Below are positions 1 to 6,886 of a stretch of 64,000 nucleotides of DNA, piece by piece. The notes under the pieces are model-generated. The model was not told where the DNA came from and ran no database searches. It saw only the letters and a list, made by a program, of their open reading frames with translations. Source of the stretch: an uncultured bacterium (GTDB taxonomy: Bacteria; Bacillota; Clostridia; Christensenellales; HGM11417). Where the stretch lies: the NCBI GenBank assembly GCA_905215695.1, contig CAJMQN010000009.1, positions 1 to 64,000 on the forward strand. Reading direction: 5' to 3'. A program made the position numbers and the translations under genes. Positions within the stretch are counted from its first letter, which is position 1. The number at the start of each line of letters is the position of its first letter.

Positions 1-466
1 GCTGCTCGAAGTACTTCTTGCCGACCTCCATGACGACGTCGGAGTACATCTGAATGAATCTTCTGTAGCAGTCGTACGCCCAGCGGGGATTGCCGGACTT
101 CTTCGCGAGAACCTCGACGACGGTCTCGTTGAGACCGAGGTTGAGAATGGTGTCCATCATGCCGGGCATGGACGCGCGCGCGCCGGAACGAACGGAGACG
201 AGAAGGGGATTTTCGAGGTCGCCGAACTTCTTGCCGGTAACTTTCTCCATCTTCTCGATGTATTCGAGGATTTCCTTCTGAATGTCGGGGTTGATCTGCT
301 TGCCGTCCTCATAGTACTGAGTGCAGGCTTCGGTCGAAATCGTAAACCCCTGCGGAACGGGCAGTCCGAGACCGGTCATCTCGGCGAGGTTCGCGCCCTT
401 GCCTCCGAGCAGTTCGCGCATCTTTGCGTTCCCTTCGGTAAAGAGATAGCAATACTTCTTTGCCAT
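1..466 (-). CDS. ppdK: Pyruvate, phosphate dikinase (PPDK), N-terminal part
   Basis: Partial gene running off the left edge; the reverse strand encodes about 155 N-terminal residues starting MAKKYCYLFTEGNAKM. The segment ELLGGKGANLAEMTGLGLPV followed by PQGFTISTEAC is the conserved start of the PEP-synthase/PPDK nucleotide-binding domain, and SVRSGARASMPGMMDTILNL is the PPDK ATP-grasp signature. PPDK interconverts pyruvate + ATP + phosphate and PEP + AMP + PPi in the cytosol; in anaerobes it often runs glycolytically. The ATG at 464-466 follows a GGAGGAAG ribosome site. The central phosphohistidine and the PEP-binding domains lie outside the window. A promoter is visible at 532-560, so the gene probably has its own transcript downstream of recO. 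Confidence 0.95.
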   Translation of the reverse strand, partial: MAKKYCYLFTEGNAKMRELLGGKGANLAEMTGLGLPVPQGFTISTEACTQYYEDGKQINPDIQKEILEYIEKMEKVTGKKFGDLENPLLVSVRSGARASMPGMMDTILNLGLNETVVEVLAKKSGNPRWAYDCYRRFIQMYSDVVMEVGKKYFEQ

Positions 467-531
467 GAATGTATCTTCCTCCAAATAAAATTTTGCATGT
501 GAAAAGAAATTGCCCTTGGGCAACCTTCCCT

Positions 532-560
532 ATTTTACCCTATCTTTGCAAAATAAACAA
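532..560 (-). promoter_or_regulatory. Promoter of ppdK
   Basis: Reverse strand TTGTTT (555-560), 17-bp spacer, TAAAAT (532-537). The leader then contains a short TTGCCC-AA-GGGCAA hairpin (511-523) before the GGAGGAAG ribosome site. It lies in the recO-ppdK gap, so it can drive ppdK alone. Confidence 0.65.
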
Positions 561-585
561 CTATTTTATGCTACTTTTCCGCAAA

Positions 586-1290
586 TTATGAGATTTTTTT
601 GAGCGCGGCGAGGTAATCCTCGAGCACCTCGGCGCCCTCCGCGACGTTTGCGAGGTGGTAAGAAAGGAGCCGGACGGCGCCCCGGTAGAAATCGGGGTCC
701 TCCCCCTCTTCCGAAAGCTCCCCTCTCTCCGCCCTGCGAAGAAGGGACAAAACCCCCGGTCTGATCCGCTGTCCGCCGCAGGTCTCGCAGGCAATCCCGC
801 TCGCGGCGAGGGAATAAAACGCCCGGTCTCCGAGCCTGTTCCCGCACCCGCAGAGGGCGAGGTCGAGAGCGTAGCCGCTCCGGGAAAAGAGCCGGAGCAG
901 AAAGCGCACAAACCCGAGTTTTTCGTCCGCCTTGATGAATTCGAGCGCCGCGAGAAGTTCGGGCAGAAATTCTCCGTCCTGTTCGGAGCAGAACGCCTCC
1001 GAAAGTTTCGCGGCGGCGGCGGCGGCAAGATACCGCTCGTAGTCCGTCCGAAGTTCGTAGTTCATGGAGAGATTGTAGGCGTTGGTGACGACGGCGGAGC
1101 CGTGCCCGGCAGTCAGCGTGTATTCGCAAAGAGAAAAGAGTTCCCCCGCAAACCGAAGTTTGGAGGCAGCTCTCTTCACGCCCTTTATGATGCAGTTTCT
1201 TCTTCCCGCGTCGGTGACGAGGACGAGATATTTGTCAAAATCCCCCTTATCCCGCGCGCCGACCACGATGCCGGTGACCTTCTCCTCCAC
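586..1290 (-). CDS. recO: DNA repair protein RecO
   Basis: RecO mediates RecA loading on SSB-coated DNA in RecF-pathway recombination. The N-terminus VEEKVTGIVVGARDKGDFDK is the typical RecO OB-fold start, followed by a helical domain with a cysteine cluster (CGCGNRLGDRAFYSLAASGI, then CETCGG) that fits the zinc-binding part of Firmicute RecO. I choose the GTG at 1288-1290 (234 aa), because homologues begin ME-EKVTG and an AAGGAAG site lies just upstream. An in-frame GTG at 1323 would add 11 residues that only translate the duplicated era/recO junction. The gene follows era; the start region is the third copy of a 55-bp tandem repeat. Confidence 0.92.
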   Translation of the reverse strand: MEEKVTGIVVGARDKGDFDKYLVLVTDAGRRNCIIKGVKRAASKLRFAGELFSLCEYTLTAGHGSAVVTNAYNLSMNYELRTDYERYLAAAAAAKLSEAFCSEQDGEFLPELLAALEFIKADEKLGFVRFLLRLFSRSGYALDLALCGCGNRLGDRAFYSLAASGIACETCGGQRIRPGVLSLLRRAERGELSEEGEDPDFYRGAVRLLSYHLANVAEGAEVLEDYLAALKKIS

Positions 1291-1425
1291 GCTGCACTTC
1301 CTTTCTGTTGTAACCGAGGTCACGATGCCGGTGACCTTCTCCTCCGCTATACTTCCTTCCTGTTGTAACCGAGGTCACGATGCCGGCGACCTTCTCCTAC
1401 GTTATACTTCCTTCCTGTTGTAACC
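1261..1425. repeat. Three tandem 55-bp copies of the era-end/recO-start junction
   Basis: Units at 1371-1425, 1316-1370 and 1261-1315 (era to recO direction). Each carries the last era codons (GYNRKEV), an AAGGAAGT ribosome site and the first recO codons (EEKVTGIV). The first copy ends era with TAA. The second has a TAG in the same place and has lost the GTG start. Only the third has a GTG followed by an open recO frame. The copies differ by a few substitutions and a 2-bp indel. Confidence 0.9.
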
Positions 1426-2316
1426 AAGGTCGCGCAGATAGTTGTCGTTGTCCCGCCAATCCCTGCGCACCTTGACAAAGAGATTCAAAAAGACCTTCTG
1501 CCCGAGATTTTTTTCGAGCTCGAAGCGCGCCGCCGCACCGATCTTCTTGAGCATATTCCCCTCTTTGCCGATGAGAATCGCCTTGTGGTTGTCCCGTTCG
1601 CAGTAAATTTCCGCGTCGATGTCGAGGATACCCCGCCCCTCGTCGAAACTGTACTTGACGACGTTGATCCCGACGCCGTGCGGCACTTCCTCGTCAAGGT
1701 TCAGGAGAATTTTCTCCCGAATGACCTCCGCCGCGATGAATCGTTCGGACTTGTCCGTGATTTCGTCCTCGGGATAGAACGCGCACCCCTCGGGCAGAAG
1801 GGAAACGAGTTTTTCGAGCAAAAGGTCGCAGTTTTCCCCCTTTTTGGCGGAGAGCGGAATGATTTCCGAAAGATATTTCAGCTCGTTGAGCCGCGCGAGC
1901 ACGGGAAAAATATCCTCCTTTCTCGCCGCGTCGGTCTTATTGACGGCGGCGATGACGGGCGCGCCCTTGCCCTCGAGAGAAGCGAGGAGCTCGAAGTCCG
2001 CTGCTCGCAAAGGCTTTGTGCCGTCGATGACAAATACAATTGCGTCGGTGTCCTCGGCGGCAGCCTCCCAGCTGCGTTTCATGTACTGAAAGAGCCCCCC
2101 CTTTCCCCGGAAAATGCCCGGCGTGTCCTCGAAAACAATCTGATAATCGGGGGTGGTCAAAATCCCCGCAATCTTATTGCGGGTGGTCTGCGGCTTGGGA
2201 GAAACGATGGCAATCTTCTCCCCGGTGAGCCGATTTAAGAGCGTGCTCTTGCCGGCGTTGCTCCGCCCGATAATGGCGACGAATCCCGACCGAAAATTCT
2301 TCTGTTCTTCTCTCAT
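1402..2316 (-). CDS. era: GTPase Era
   Basis: Era is an essential GTPase that binds the 3' end of 16S rRNA during 30S subunit maturation. The 304-aa product has P-loop GRSNAGKS (about residue 17), a switch region with PQTTRNK, DTPG, and NKTD as G4, followed by a C-terminal KH domain (EVPHGVGINVVKYSFDEGRG, then KAILIGKEGNMLKKIGAAAR). Start ATG at 2314-2316 follows GGAG; an in-frame ATG 18 codons upstream would only translate the intergenic repeat. It sits between ybeY and recO, as in many Firmicutes, but dgkA and cdd, often found between ybeY and era, are absent here. Confidence 0.96.
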   Translation of the reverse strand: MREEQKNFRSGFVAIIGRSNAGKSTLLNRLTGEKIAIVSPKPQTTRNKIAGILTTPDYQIVFEDTPGIFRGKGGLFQYMKRSWEAAAEDTDAIVFVIDGTKPLRAADFELLASLEGKGAPVIAAVNKTDAARKEDIFPVLARLNELKYLSEIIPLSAKKGENCDLLLEKLVSLLPEGCAFYPEDEITDKSERFIAAEVIREKILLNLDEEVPHGVGINVVKYSFDEGRGILDIDAEIYCERDNHKAILIGKEGNMLKKIGAAARFELEKNLGQKVFLNLFVKVRRDWRDNDNYLRDLGYNRKEV

Positions 2317-2326
2317 TTTTTCTCCG

Positions 2327-2404
2327 AATACTCCGCGACTCTTCGCGGAATCACTTTGCTGTCCCAACATTCCGCATCTCCTTGCGGAATCACCTTTGCA
2401 GTCC
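2327..2404. repeat. Tandem 39-bp duplication between ybeY and era
   Basis: Two imperfect 39-bp units (2366-2404 and 2327-2365). The first includes the last ybeY codons and stop. Each unit contains a small hairpin with a different stem (TCCGCA/TGCGGA and TCCGCGA/TCGCGGA). Base changes on one arm are matched on the other, so the hairpin has been kept while the sequence diverged. Confidence 0.8.
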
Positions 2405-2818
2405 GATTTTTTGGAGGATTTTCTCCTCCGCCTCCCGCATCACGCGCCTGTCCTCTTCGTTTTCGTGGTCGAATCCCACGAGATGCAGAAGAGAGTGCAG
2501 TTCGAGATACCCGATTTCCCGCTCGAGGGAGTGCCCGTACTCCTCCGCCTGTTCCGCCGCGCGCGCTTTGCAGAGCACGACGTCGCCGAGCATAAGTTTT
2601 CCGGTCTCGGGATTGCGGTCGAAATCGGAAAAGAGAATTTTCCCGTCCTTCCCCTCCAGAGCGGGAAAGGACAGAACGTCCGTCACAGCGTCTACCCCGC
2701 GGTACTCGCGGTTGAGGGTGCGGATTTCCTCTTCGTCCGCAAAGGAGAGCTCCGCCTCGCATTCGGGCAGTCCGAACGCCTCCCGCACTTCGGAGAGCAG
2801 TGTTTCAAAATCTACCAT
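2390..2818 (-). CDS. ybeY: Endoribonuclease YbeY (16S rRNA maturation)
   Basis: 142-aa UPF0054 metalloprotein that helps process the 3' end of 16S rRNA and supports ribosome quality control. The Zn-binding signature H-x3-H-x5-H is present as HSLLHLVGFDH near residue 107, and GDVVLC with the preceding TDVLSFPALEG region is typical. It lies one base from the pgpH-like stop codon, so the two are almost certainly cotranscribed. Its last codons are part of a 39-bp repeat. Confidence 0.95.
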   Translation of the reverse strand: MVDFETLLSEVREAFGLPECEAELSFADEEEIRTLNREYRGVDAVTDVLSFPALEGKDGKILFSDFDRNPETGKLMLGDVVLCKARAAEQAEEYGHSLEREIGYLELHSLLHLVGFDHENEEDRRVMREAEEKILQKIGLQR

Positions 2819-2819
2819 A

Positions 2820-4259
2820 TTATTTCCTCTTTTTGGAAAGTTTCAGCTTGGGATATTTGAGCCGCTCGTGATAGATACCCGTATAGTTGGCGACGATGGC
2901 GTCCTTGATGTCATACACCTCTTTAAAGGTGAGGTCGCACTCCGTAAACTGATCCTCGTCGATGCGCTGTTCGATAATCTTTCTGACGATCTCCTCGATT
3001 TTATCGATGTCCTTGGACTCGCTTGCGCGGATAGCGGCTTCGCAGGCGTCGGCAATCATGACGATCGCGGCGATTTTGGTCTGCGGCTTGGGTCCGTCGT
3101 ACCGGAATTGGTCGATGTCCAGCGTCCCGTCCGTAAACTTCTGCGCCTTCATGTAAAAATAATAGATGGGAAGCGTTCCGTGGTGCTGAAGACAGACGTC
3201 CGCAATCTCCCGCGGAATGTTGTGGTCGATACAGATCTCATACCCCGCAATGCCATGCCTCTTGATGATACTCGTGGACATTTCGGGGGTGAGGTCGTCG
3301 TGCGGATTGACGCCCCGGGACTGATTTTCGACAAAGTATTCGGGATGCACGGTCTTGCCGATGTCGTGATAGTAGGCGGCGGCACGCGCGAGCTGCGGGT
3401 TCGCGCCGATCTTGTAGGCGCACGCCTCGGCGAGATTCGCCACGACAATCGCGTGATTGAAGGTGCCGGGCGCAACCTCTTTGAGCATCTTCATGAGGGG
3501 CGCGGAGGGGTCTGTCAGCTCGTACAGCCGATAGGTCGTGACGACGTTGAAGAGCTTTTCAAACAGCGGCAGAAAAATCATGAAGAGCATGACCGAAAAG
3601 ATGGGCGACGTGCACGCATAAATGGACGCCTGCAAAACGACCTTTGAATCGGAACCGAACATGATTTCAGAGAGCCCCACCACGACGACGCTCGGCAGAG
3701 CAATCGTGATGCCGGCGAGCACCGAACGGAACCGCTCGCTCTTGCCGTCGCAGGCGACGCTCGAAAAGACGCAGGAAACCACGCCCAAAAGAATCGCGGC
3801 GAGATTCGCCTGCGAAACGCCGAACTCCCCCGTAATCATGTCGTTGAACAGCGTGAGAAGAACGACCACAAAGGAGCTGAAAATGCCCGTATTCCGGTTG
3901 AAGAGAACGGTGAGAAGGAGCGCGACGAGCGCGTAGGGGCGAAGATAGAGATTGACGGTCGCGCCGATGACGAGATTGAGCTCGAAACTGATAAAGACCA
4001 CCGACGCGAGCATGACCATTTTTTTCAAGCTCTTTACGATGTCTCTGCCTATGTAGCTCATGCAGACGAAATAGACGAAGATGAGAAAGACGAAGAGCGC
4101 GCACACGCAGAGGTAGGTCATTCCGCTCTGCCGCACGACCTCGCCCATATTCGCGTTGGAGATCAGGGCGTTTACAAACATGGAGGTGATGAGCACCGCC
4201 GAGAGTACGACCATCACCGCCCCGATTCTGATCAAATCCCTTTTCGTCAGTTTGTCCAT
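2820..4259 (-). CDS. 7TM-HD phosphohydrolase, PgpH/YqfF-like, without the extracellular sensor
   Basis: 479-aa membrane protein with an N-terminal helix (about residues 11-30), roughly six further helices to residue 250, and a cytosolic HD domain (FNHAIVVANL, AAYYHDIGK, HHGTLPIYYFY, then MIADACEAA). The family includes PgpH, a c-di-AMP phosphodiesterase. Usual members are about 700 aa, with a 250-300-residue 7TMR-HDED extracellular domain between helices 1 and 2. Here only about 15 residues separate those helices, so the sensor is missing while the HD metal ligands remain. The gene occupies the canonical yqfF position between phoH and ybeY, so function is probably kept without ligand sensing (inference). 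Confidence 0.88.
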   Translation of the reverse strand: MDKLTKRDLIRIGAVMVVLSAVLITSMFVNALISNANMGEVVRQSGMTYLCVCALFVFLIFVYFVCMSYIGRDIVKSLKKMVMLASVVFISFELNLVIGATVNLYLRPYALVALLLTVLFNRNTGIFSSFVVVLLTLFNDMITGEFGVSQANLAAILLGVVSCVFSSVACDGKSERFRSVLAGITIALPSVVVVGLSEIMFGSDSKVVLQASIYACTSPIFSVMLFMIFLPLFEKLFNVVTTYRLYELTDPSAPLMKMLKEVAPGTFNHAIVVANLAEACAYKIGANPQLARAAAYYHDIGKTVHPEYFVENQSRGVNPHDDLTPEMSTSIIKRHGIAGYEICIDHNIPREIADVCLQHHGTLPIYYFYMKAQKFTDGTLDIDQFRYDGPKPQTKIAAIVMIADACEAAIRASESKDIDKIEEIVRKIIEQRIDEDQFTECDLTFKEVYDIKDAIVANYTGIYHERLKYPKLKLSKKRK

Positions 4260-4283
4260 GAGAACCTCTCTCGTAAAAAATCC

Positions 4284-5249
4284 TTAATCGCGAAACGCCT
4301 TCTCGTAGAGGTCGTAGATCGCCACGATATCCGAAACCAAATCGCACCGCACCACGTCGAACATGGAGAAGAAACACACCCGAATATTCTCCTCGACGTT
4401 GCGGAACACCTCGACCGCCTGTTTGAGCCCCGAGAGCTTGTCCTTGGGAAGGTCAATCTGTGTGAGGTCGCCGTTTACGACCATCTTGCTCCCGTCCCCG
4501 ATTCGCGTCAGAAACATCTTCATCTGTTCGCAGGTGGTGTTCTGCGCCTCGTCGAGAATGACGAAAGCGTTTGAGAGCGTGCGCCCGCGCATGTACGCGA
4601 GCGGAGCGATTTCGATAACCCCTTTTTCGATGAGTTTCTGATAGTTCTCGACGCCGAGCATCTCCCCGAGCGCGTCATAGAGCGGACGCAGATAGGGGTC
4701 AACCTTCTCCGCCATGTCCCCGGGCAGAAACCCGAGCTTTTCCCCCGCCTCGATCGCGGGACGGGTGAGAACGATTCTCTCGACCTCGTTGTTTTTGAGC
4801 GCGCGCACCGCGAGTGCGACGGCAAGGTAAGTCTTGCCCGTCCCCGCAGGTCCGACGCCGAATACGAGAGAATTTTTGCGGATGCTGTTGACGTAGTTTT
4901 TCTGACTGATGGTCTTGCACTTGACGGGACGCCCCTTGGCGTTGACGGCGACGGTCTCGTCAAAGACGTCCACAAATTTGTCAAGTTCGTTGTGGCGGGC
5001 GAGGTTGATGGCGTACTTGATGGCGCTCTCGTTGAACTCTCCGCCCCGGCGCACGATCTCATAGACGTTTTTGATGACCTCGTTGGCGAGCTCGACGTCC
5101 TTTTTTTCGCCGGTAATCGCAATCTTGCCCCCCGCCGAAGTCACCAGAACGGGGATTTCGCTCATAAGTTTGCGAATATTCCTGTCCTGTACGCCGAACA
5201 TTTTGATGAGAATATCGATCTCGTTGACTTCAAATATTTTGGTTTCCAA
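4284..5249 (-). CDS. phoH: PhoH family ATPase (PhoL)
   Basis: 321-aa cytosolic PhoH-type ATPase. It has an N-terminal KH-like segment (residues 1-100), Walker A GPAGTGKTYLAVALAV, and Walker B FVILDEAQNTT, followed by SKMVVNGDLTQIDLP. The role is thought to be RNA-related, consistent with its steady linkage to ybeY. The best start is a TTG at 5247-5249 after GGAGGAG, giving LETKIFEVNE; the frame remains open further upstream but that part is a low-complexity shadow of yqfD. The start overlaps the end of yqfD by 20 bp. Confidence 0.93.
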   Translation of the reverse strand: METKIFEVNEIDILIKMFGVQDRNIRKLMSEIPVLVTSAGGKIAITGEKKDVELANEVIKNVYEIVRRGGEFNESAIKYAINLARHNELDKFVDVFDETVAVNAKGRPVKCKTISQKNYVNSIRKNSLVFGVGPAGTGKTYLAVALAVRALKNNEVERIVLTRPAIEAGEKLGFLPGDMAEKVDPYLRPLYDALGEMLGVENYQKLIEKGVIEIAPLAYMRGRTLSNAFVILDEAQNTTCEQMKMFLTRIGDGSKMVVNGDLTQIDLPKDKLSGLKQAVEVFRNVEENIRVCFFSMFDVVRCDLVSDIVAIYDLYEKAFRD

Positions 5250-6351
5250 TGGCTCCTCCGCATTTGACGAGCGTCGTAAGGGTGACGGTGATCGTCTTTT
5301 GCTCCTCCCCGGACACCTCCGCCCGAGAGGAAAGAACTTCGTTTTCAGACTCTTCGACCGCCTGCGCAATCTTTTCTGCAATGACGATCTCCCGGATTTT
5401 CTCGAAGTCGATTTTTTCCTCGAGATAACCGAGCTCAAACACCTCGACCCGCCGCACGATGACGGGGAACATTCCCCCCGCCGCCGTCTCCGACACGACG
5501 GTCTCGTATTCGGAGAAGGGATTGACGGTCTTTCCGTAGGTTCCGAAGGGAAAGACAAGCTGTGTATAGCTGGCGCGTTTGCCCGTCCGGAAGGGCGAAT
5601 GCCTCACGGTATCGTAGAGAAAGGTTTTCTGCTCCTCGCACTCGAGGAAGATCTGTCCCGCGGCGCGGCAGGTGATTTCTCCGCCGTTTTCGGAGGTAAT
5701 TTTGCCCTCGATGAGGAGGTCGCCCTCCTTCACCTCGTCGCCGGGTTTGACCTTCGCCGTGCCCGAGAGCAGAATGACGGACTGCACCACCCCGTCCCGA
5801 GGCGCGTAGATCGAATCCTGCACAATCTCGAGGGGTTGCCCCTCCCTCGCCCAGACCTCGACGGACAGTTTGATTCCCTGCTGTCTGACAAAGACGTAGC
5901 GCGCGTCCAGCTTGCGGTTTAAGTAGTGTTCGACGTCCTTAATATCTTGAACCTTTCCGCCCCGTTTTATACCGTAGTCGTCGAGAAGCGTGGCTACAAG
6001 AGACGGGTTGTCCGATTGAATTTCAATCTCGAGGACGCGACCGTTGACAAACAGGCAGGACAGAACGAAAAAGACCGCGAACAGGGCAAGCGCGGCACGG
6101 GAAAGAATCGCCCGCGGGCTCGCGAAATTTTGGACGCAAAAGTCTTTTTTGCCGAGCTCCGAGGGTTTTACGTCCCGTTTATGATAGCACATATTCTCCA
6201 AAATTGCAATCATTGTGGGAGTAAAAGCCCTTTTTGTGCAGAATGCCAAACCCTCCTCGGAGACGTGGACGGAGAAGAGCGGCACGCCCCGGGAACGCGC
6301 ACGTTCGACGATTTTACCCGCTCCCGCGCCGCGAACGTAAAAATTTGTCAT
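5230..6351 (-). CDS. yqfD: Sporulation protein YqfD
   Basis: 373-aa membrane protein of the YqfD/SpoIV-associated family. A soluble N-terminal domain (residues 1-80) precedes a transmembrane helix (ILSRAALALFAVFFVLSCLF, about 82-102) and a large extracytoplasmic domain containing VWAREGQPLEIV and the KPGDEVKEGDLLIEG hairpin. In Bacillus it belongs to the mother-cell sporulation programme. The start overlaps the yqfC stop (ATGA arrangement) and the end overlaps phoH, so translation is likely coupled. Presence of yqfC-yqfD points to a spore-forming host. Confidence 0.92.
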   Translation of the reverse strand: MTNFYVRGAGAGKIVERARSRGVPLFSVHVSEEGLAFCTKRAFTPTMIAILENMCYHKRDVKPSELGKKDFCVQNFASPRAILSRAALALFAVFFVLSCLFVNGRVLEIEIQSDNPSLVATLLDDYGIKRGGKVQDIKDVEHYLNRKLDARYVFVRQQGIKLSVEVWAREGQPLEIVQDSIYAPRDGVVQSVILLSGTAKVKPGDEVKEGDLLIEGKITSENGGEITCRAAGQIFLECEEQKTFLYDTVRHSPFRTGKRASYTQLVFPFGTYGKTVNPFSEYETVVSETAAGGMFPVIVRRVEVFELGYLEEKIDFEKIREIVIAEKIAQAVEESENEVLSSRAEVSGEEQKTITVTLTTLVKCGGAIGNQNI

Positions 6352-6581
6352 GACGCCCCCTTGAGTGAGAAGGCGGAAAACGTACCCTCGAGAAGGATTC
6401 TTCCCGCCTGAATCTCCAGAATCCGAATGGAAGTTCCGGAGACCTCGAGTATTTTTTTGCGGAGTTTGAGTTCGACGCGCTCCTCGGTGATGGCGAGGAG
6501 CTTAGAAACGCCCTCGACGCAGAGCACCTTATCCTCGCAGAGGACGAGCCGGAACGCGGCGATCTCCCTGTCAAACATCAT
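6348..6581 (-). CDS. yqfC: Sporulation protein YqfC (YabP/YqfC family)
   Basis: 77-aa small protein with the YabP/YqfC pattern FRLVLCEDKVLCVEGVSKLL then VELKLRKKILEVSGTSIRI. Family members are usually 80-100 aa and are made in the mother cell during sporulation. The start at 6579-6581 is supported by a strong GGGAGGGGAG; the frame stays open further upstream but without a ribosome site. The stop overlaps the yqfD start by 4 bp. Confidence 0.85.
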   Translation of the reverse strand: MMFDREIAAFRLVLCEDKVLCVEGVSKLLAITEERVELKLRKKILEVSGTSIRILEIQAGRILLEGTFSAFSLKGAS

Positions 6582-6700
6582 GAAAAAGCTCCCCTCCCTG
6601 TGTTTTCGGTTCTCCTCTATCCTATGCAAAACACTGTTGGGATAGAATAAAAAACATGCTCCTGCGCACACTATGGATACCAAACAAGGAGGAAAACAAA

Positions 6701-6841
6701 ATGATAGGAGACCCTTGGAACGGAGACCCGACGCAAGCGGCGTATCAGCTTTTCATGCTCTCGGGAAATCCCGGCTACTACATGCTGTACTCGAGCCTGA
6801 AGAGCGTCGAGGAAGAAGAAGAGGAGCGCGAAAGACGCTAA
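6701..6841 (+). CDS. YqzL-like small protein
   Basis: 46-aa protein with an excellent ribosome site (AAGGAGGAAAAC) before the ATG and a rho-independent terminator directly after the stop. The core AAYQLFMLSGNPGYYMLYSS resembles the WxLFxxTGxxxAYLLY pattern of YqzL, a Firmicute protein of about 45 aa. In Bacillus yqzL lies between era and recO; here it is divergent from yqfC at the other end of the same gene block, which supports the match. The C-terminus is charged (EEEEEERERR). Function unknown. Confidence 0.6.
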   Translation: MIGDPWNGDPTQAAYQLFMLSGNPGYYMLYSSLKSVEEEEEERERR

Positions 6842-6842
6842 A

Positions 6843-6881
6843 AAATACGCCGGCAGAGGAAACCTCTGCCGGCGTATTTTA
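6843..6881. terminator. Bidirectional terminator (yqzL-like / GH3)
   Basis: Perfect inverted repeat with an 18-bp stem (6843-6860 pairs with 6864-6881), a 3-nt loop, and A- and T-runs on both sides. It serves the convergent small gene and the GH3 gene. Confidence 0.9.
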
Positions 6882-6886
6882 TTTGG

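Noticed and set aside
1082..1423. Plus-strand open frame reading through the 55-bp tandem repeats with a repeating peptide
   Set aside because: The peptide repetition simply reflects the DNA duplication of the era/recO junction; no start signal.
1261..1425. Possible CRISPR array from repeated 55-bp units
   Set aside because: Units are contiguous without unique spacers and contain coding ends of era and recO.
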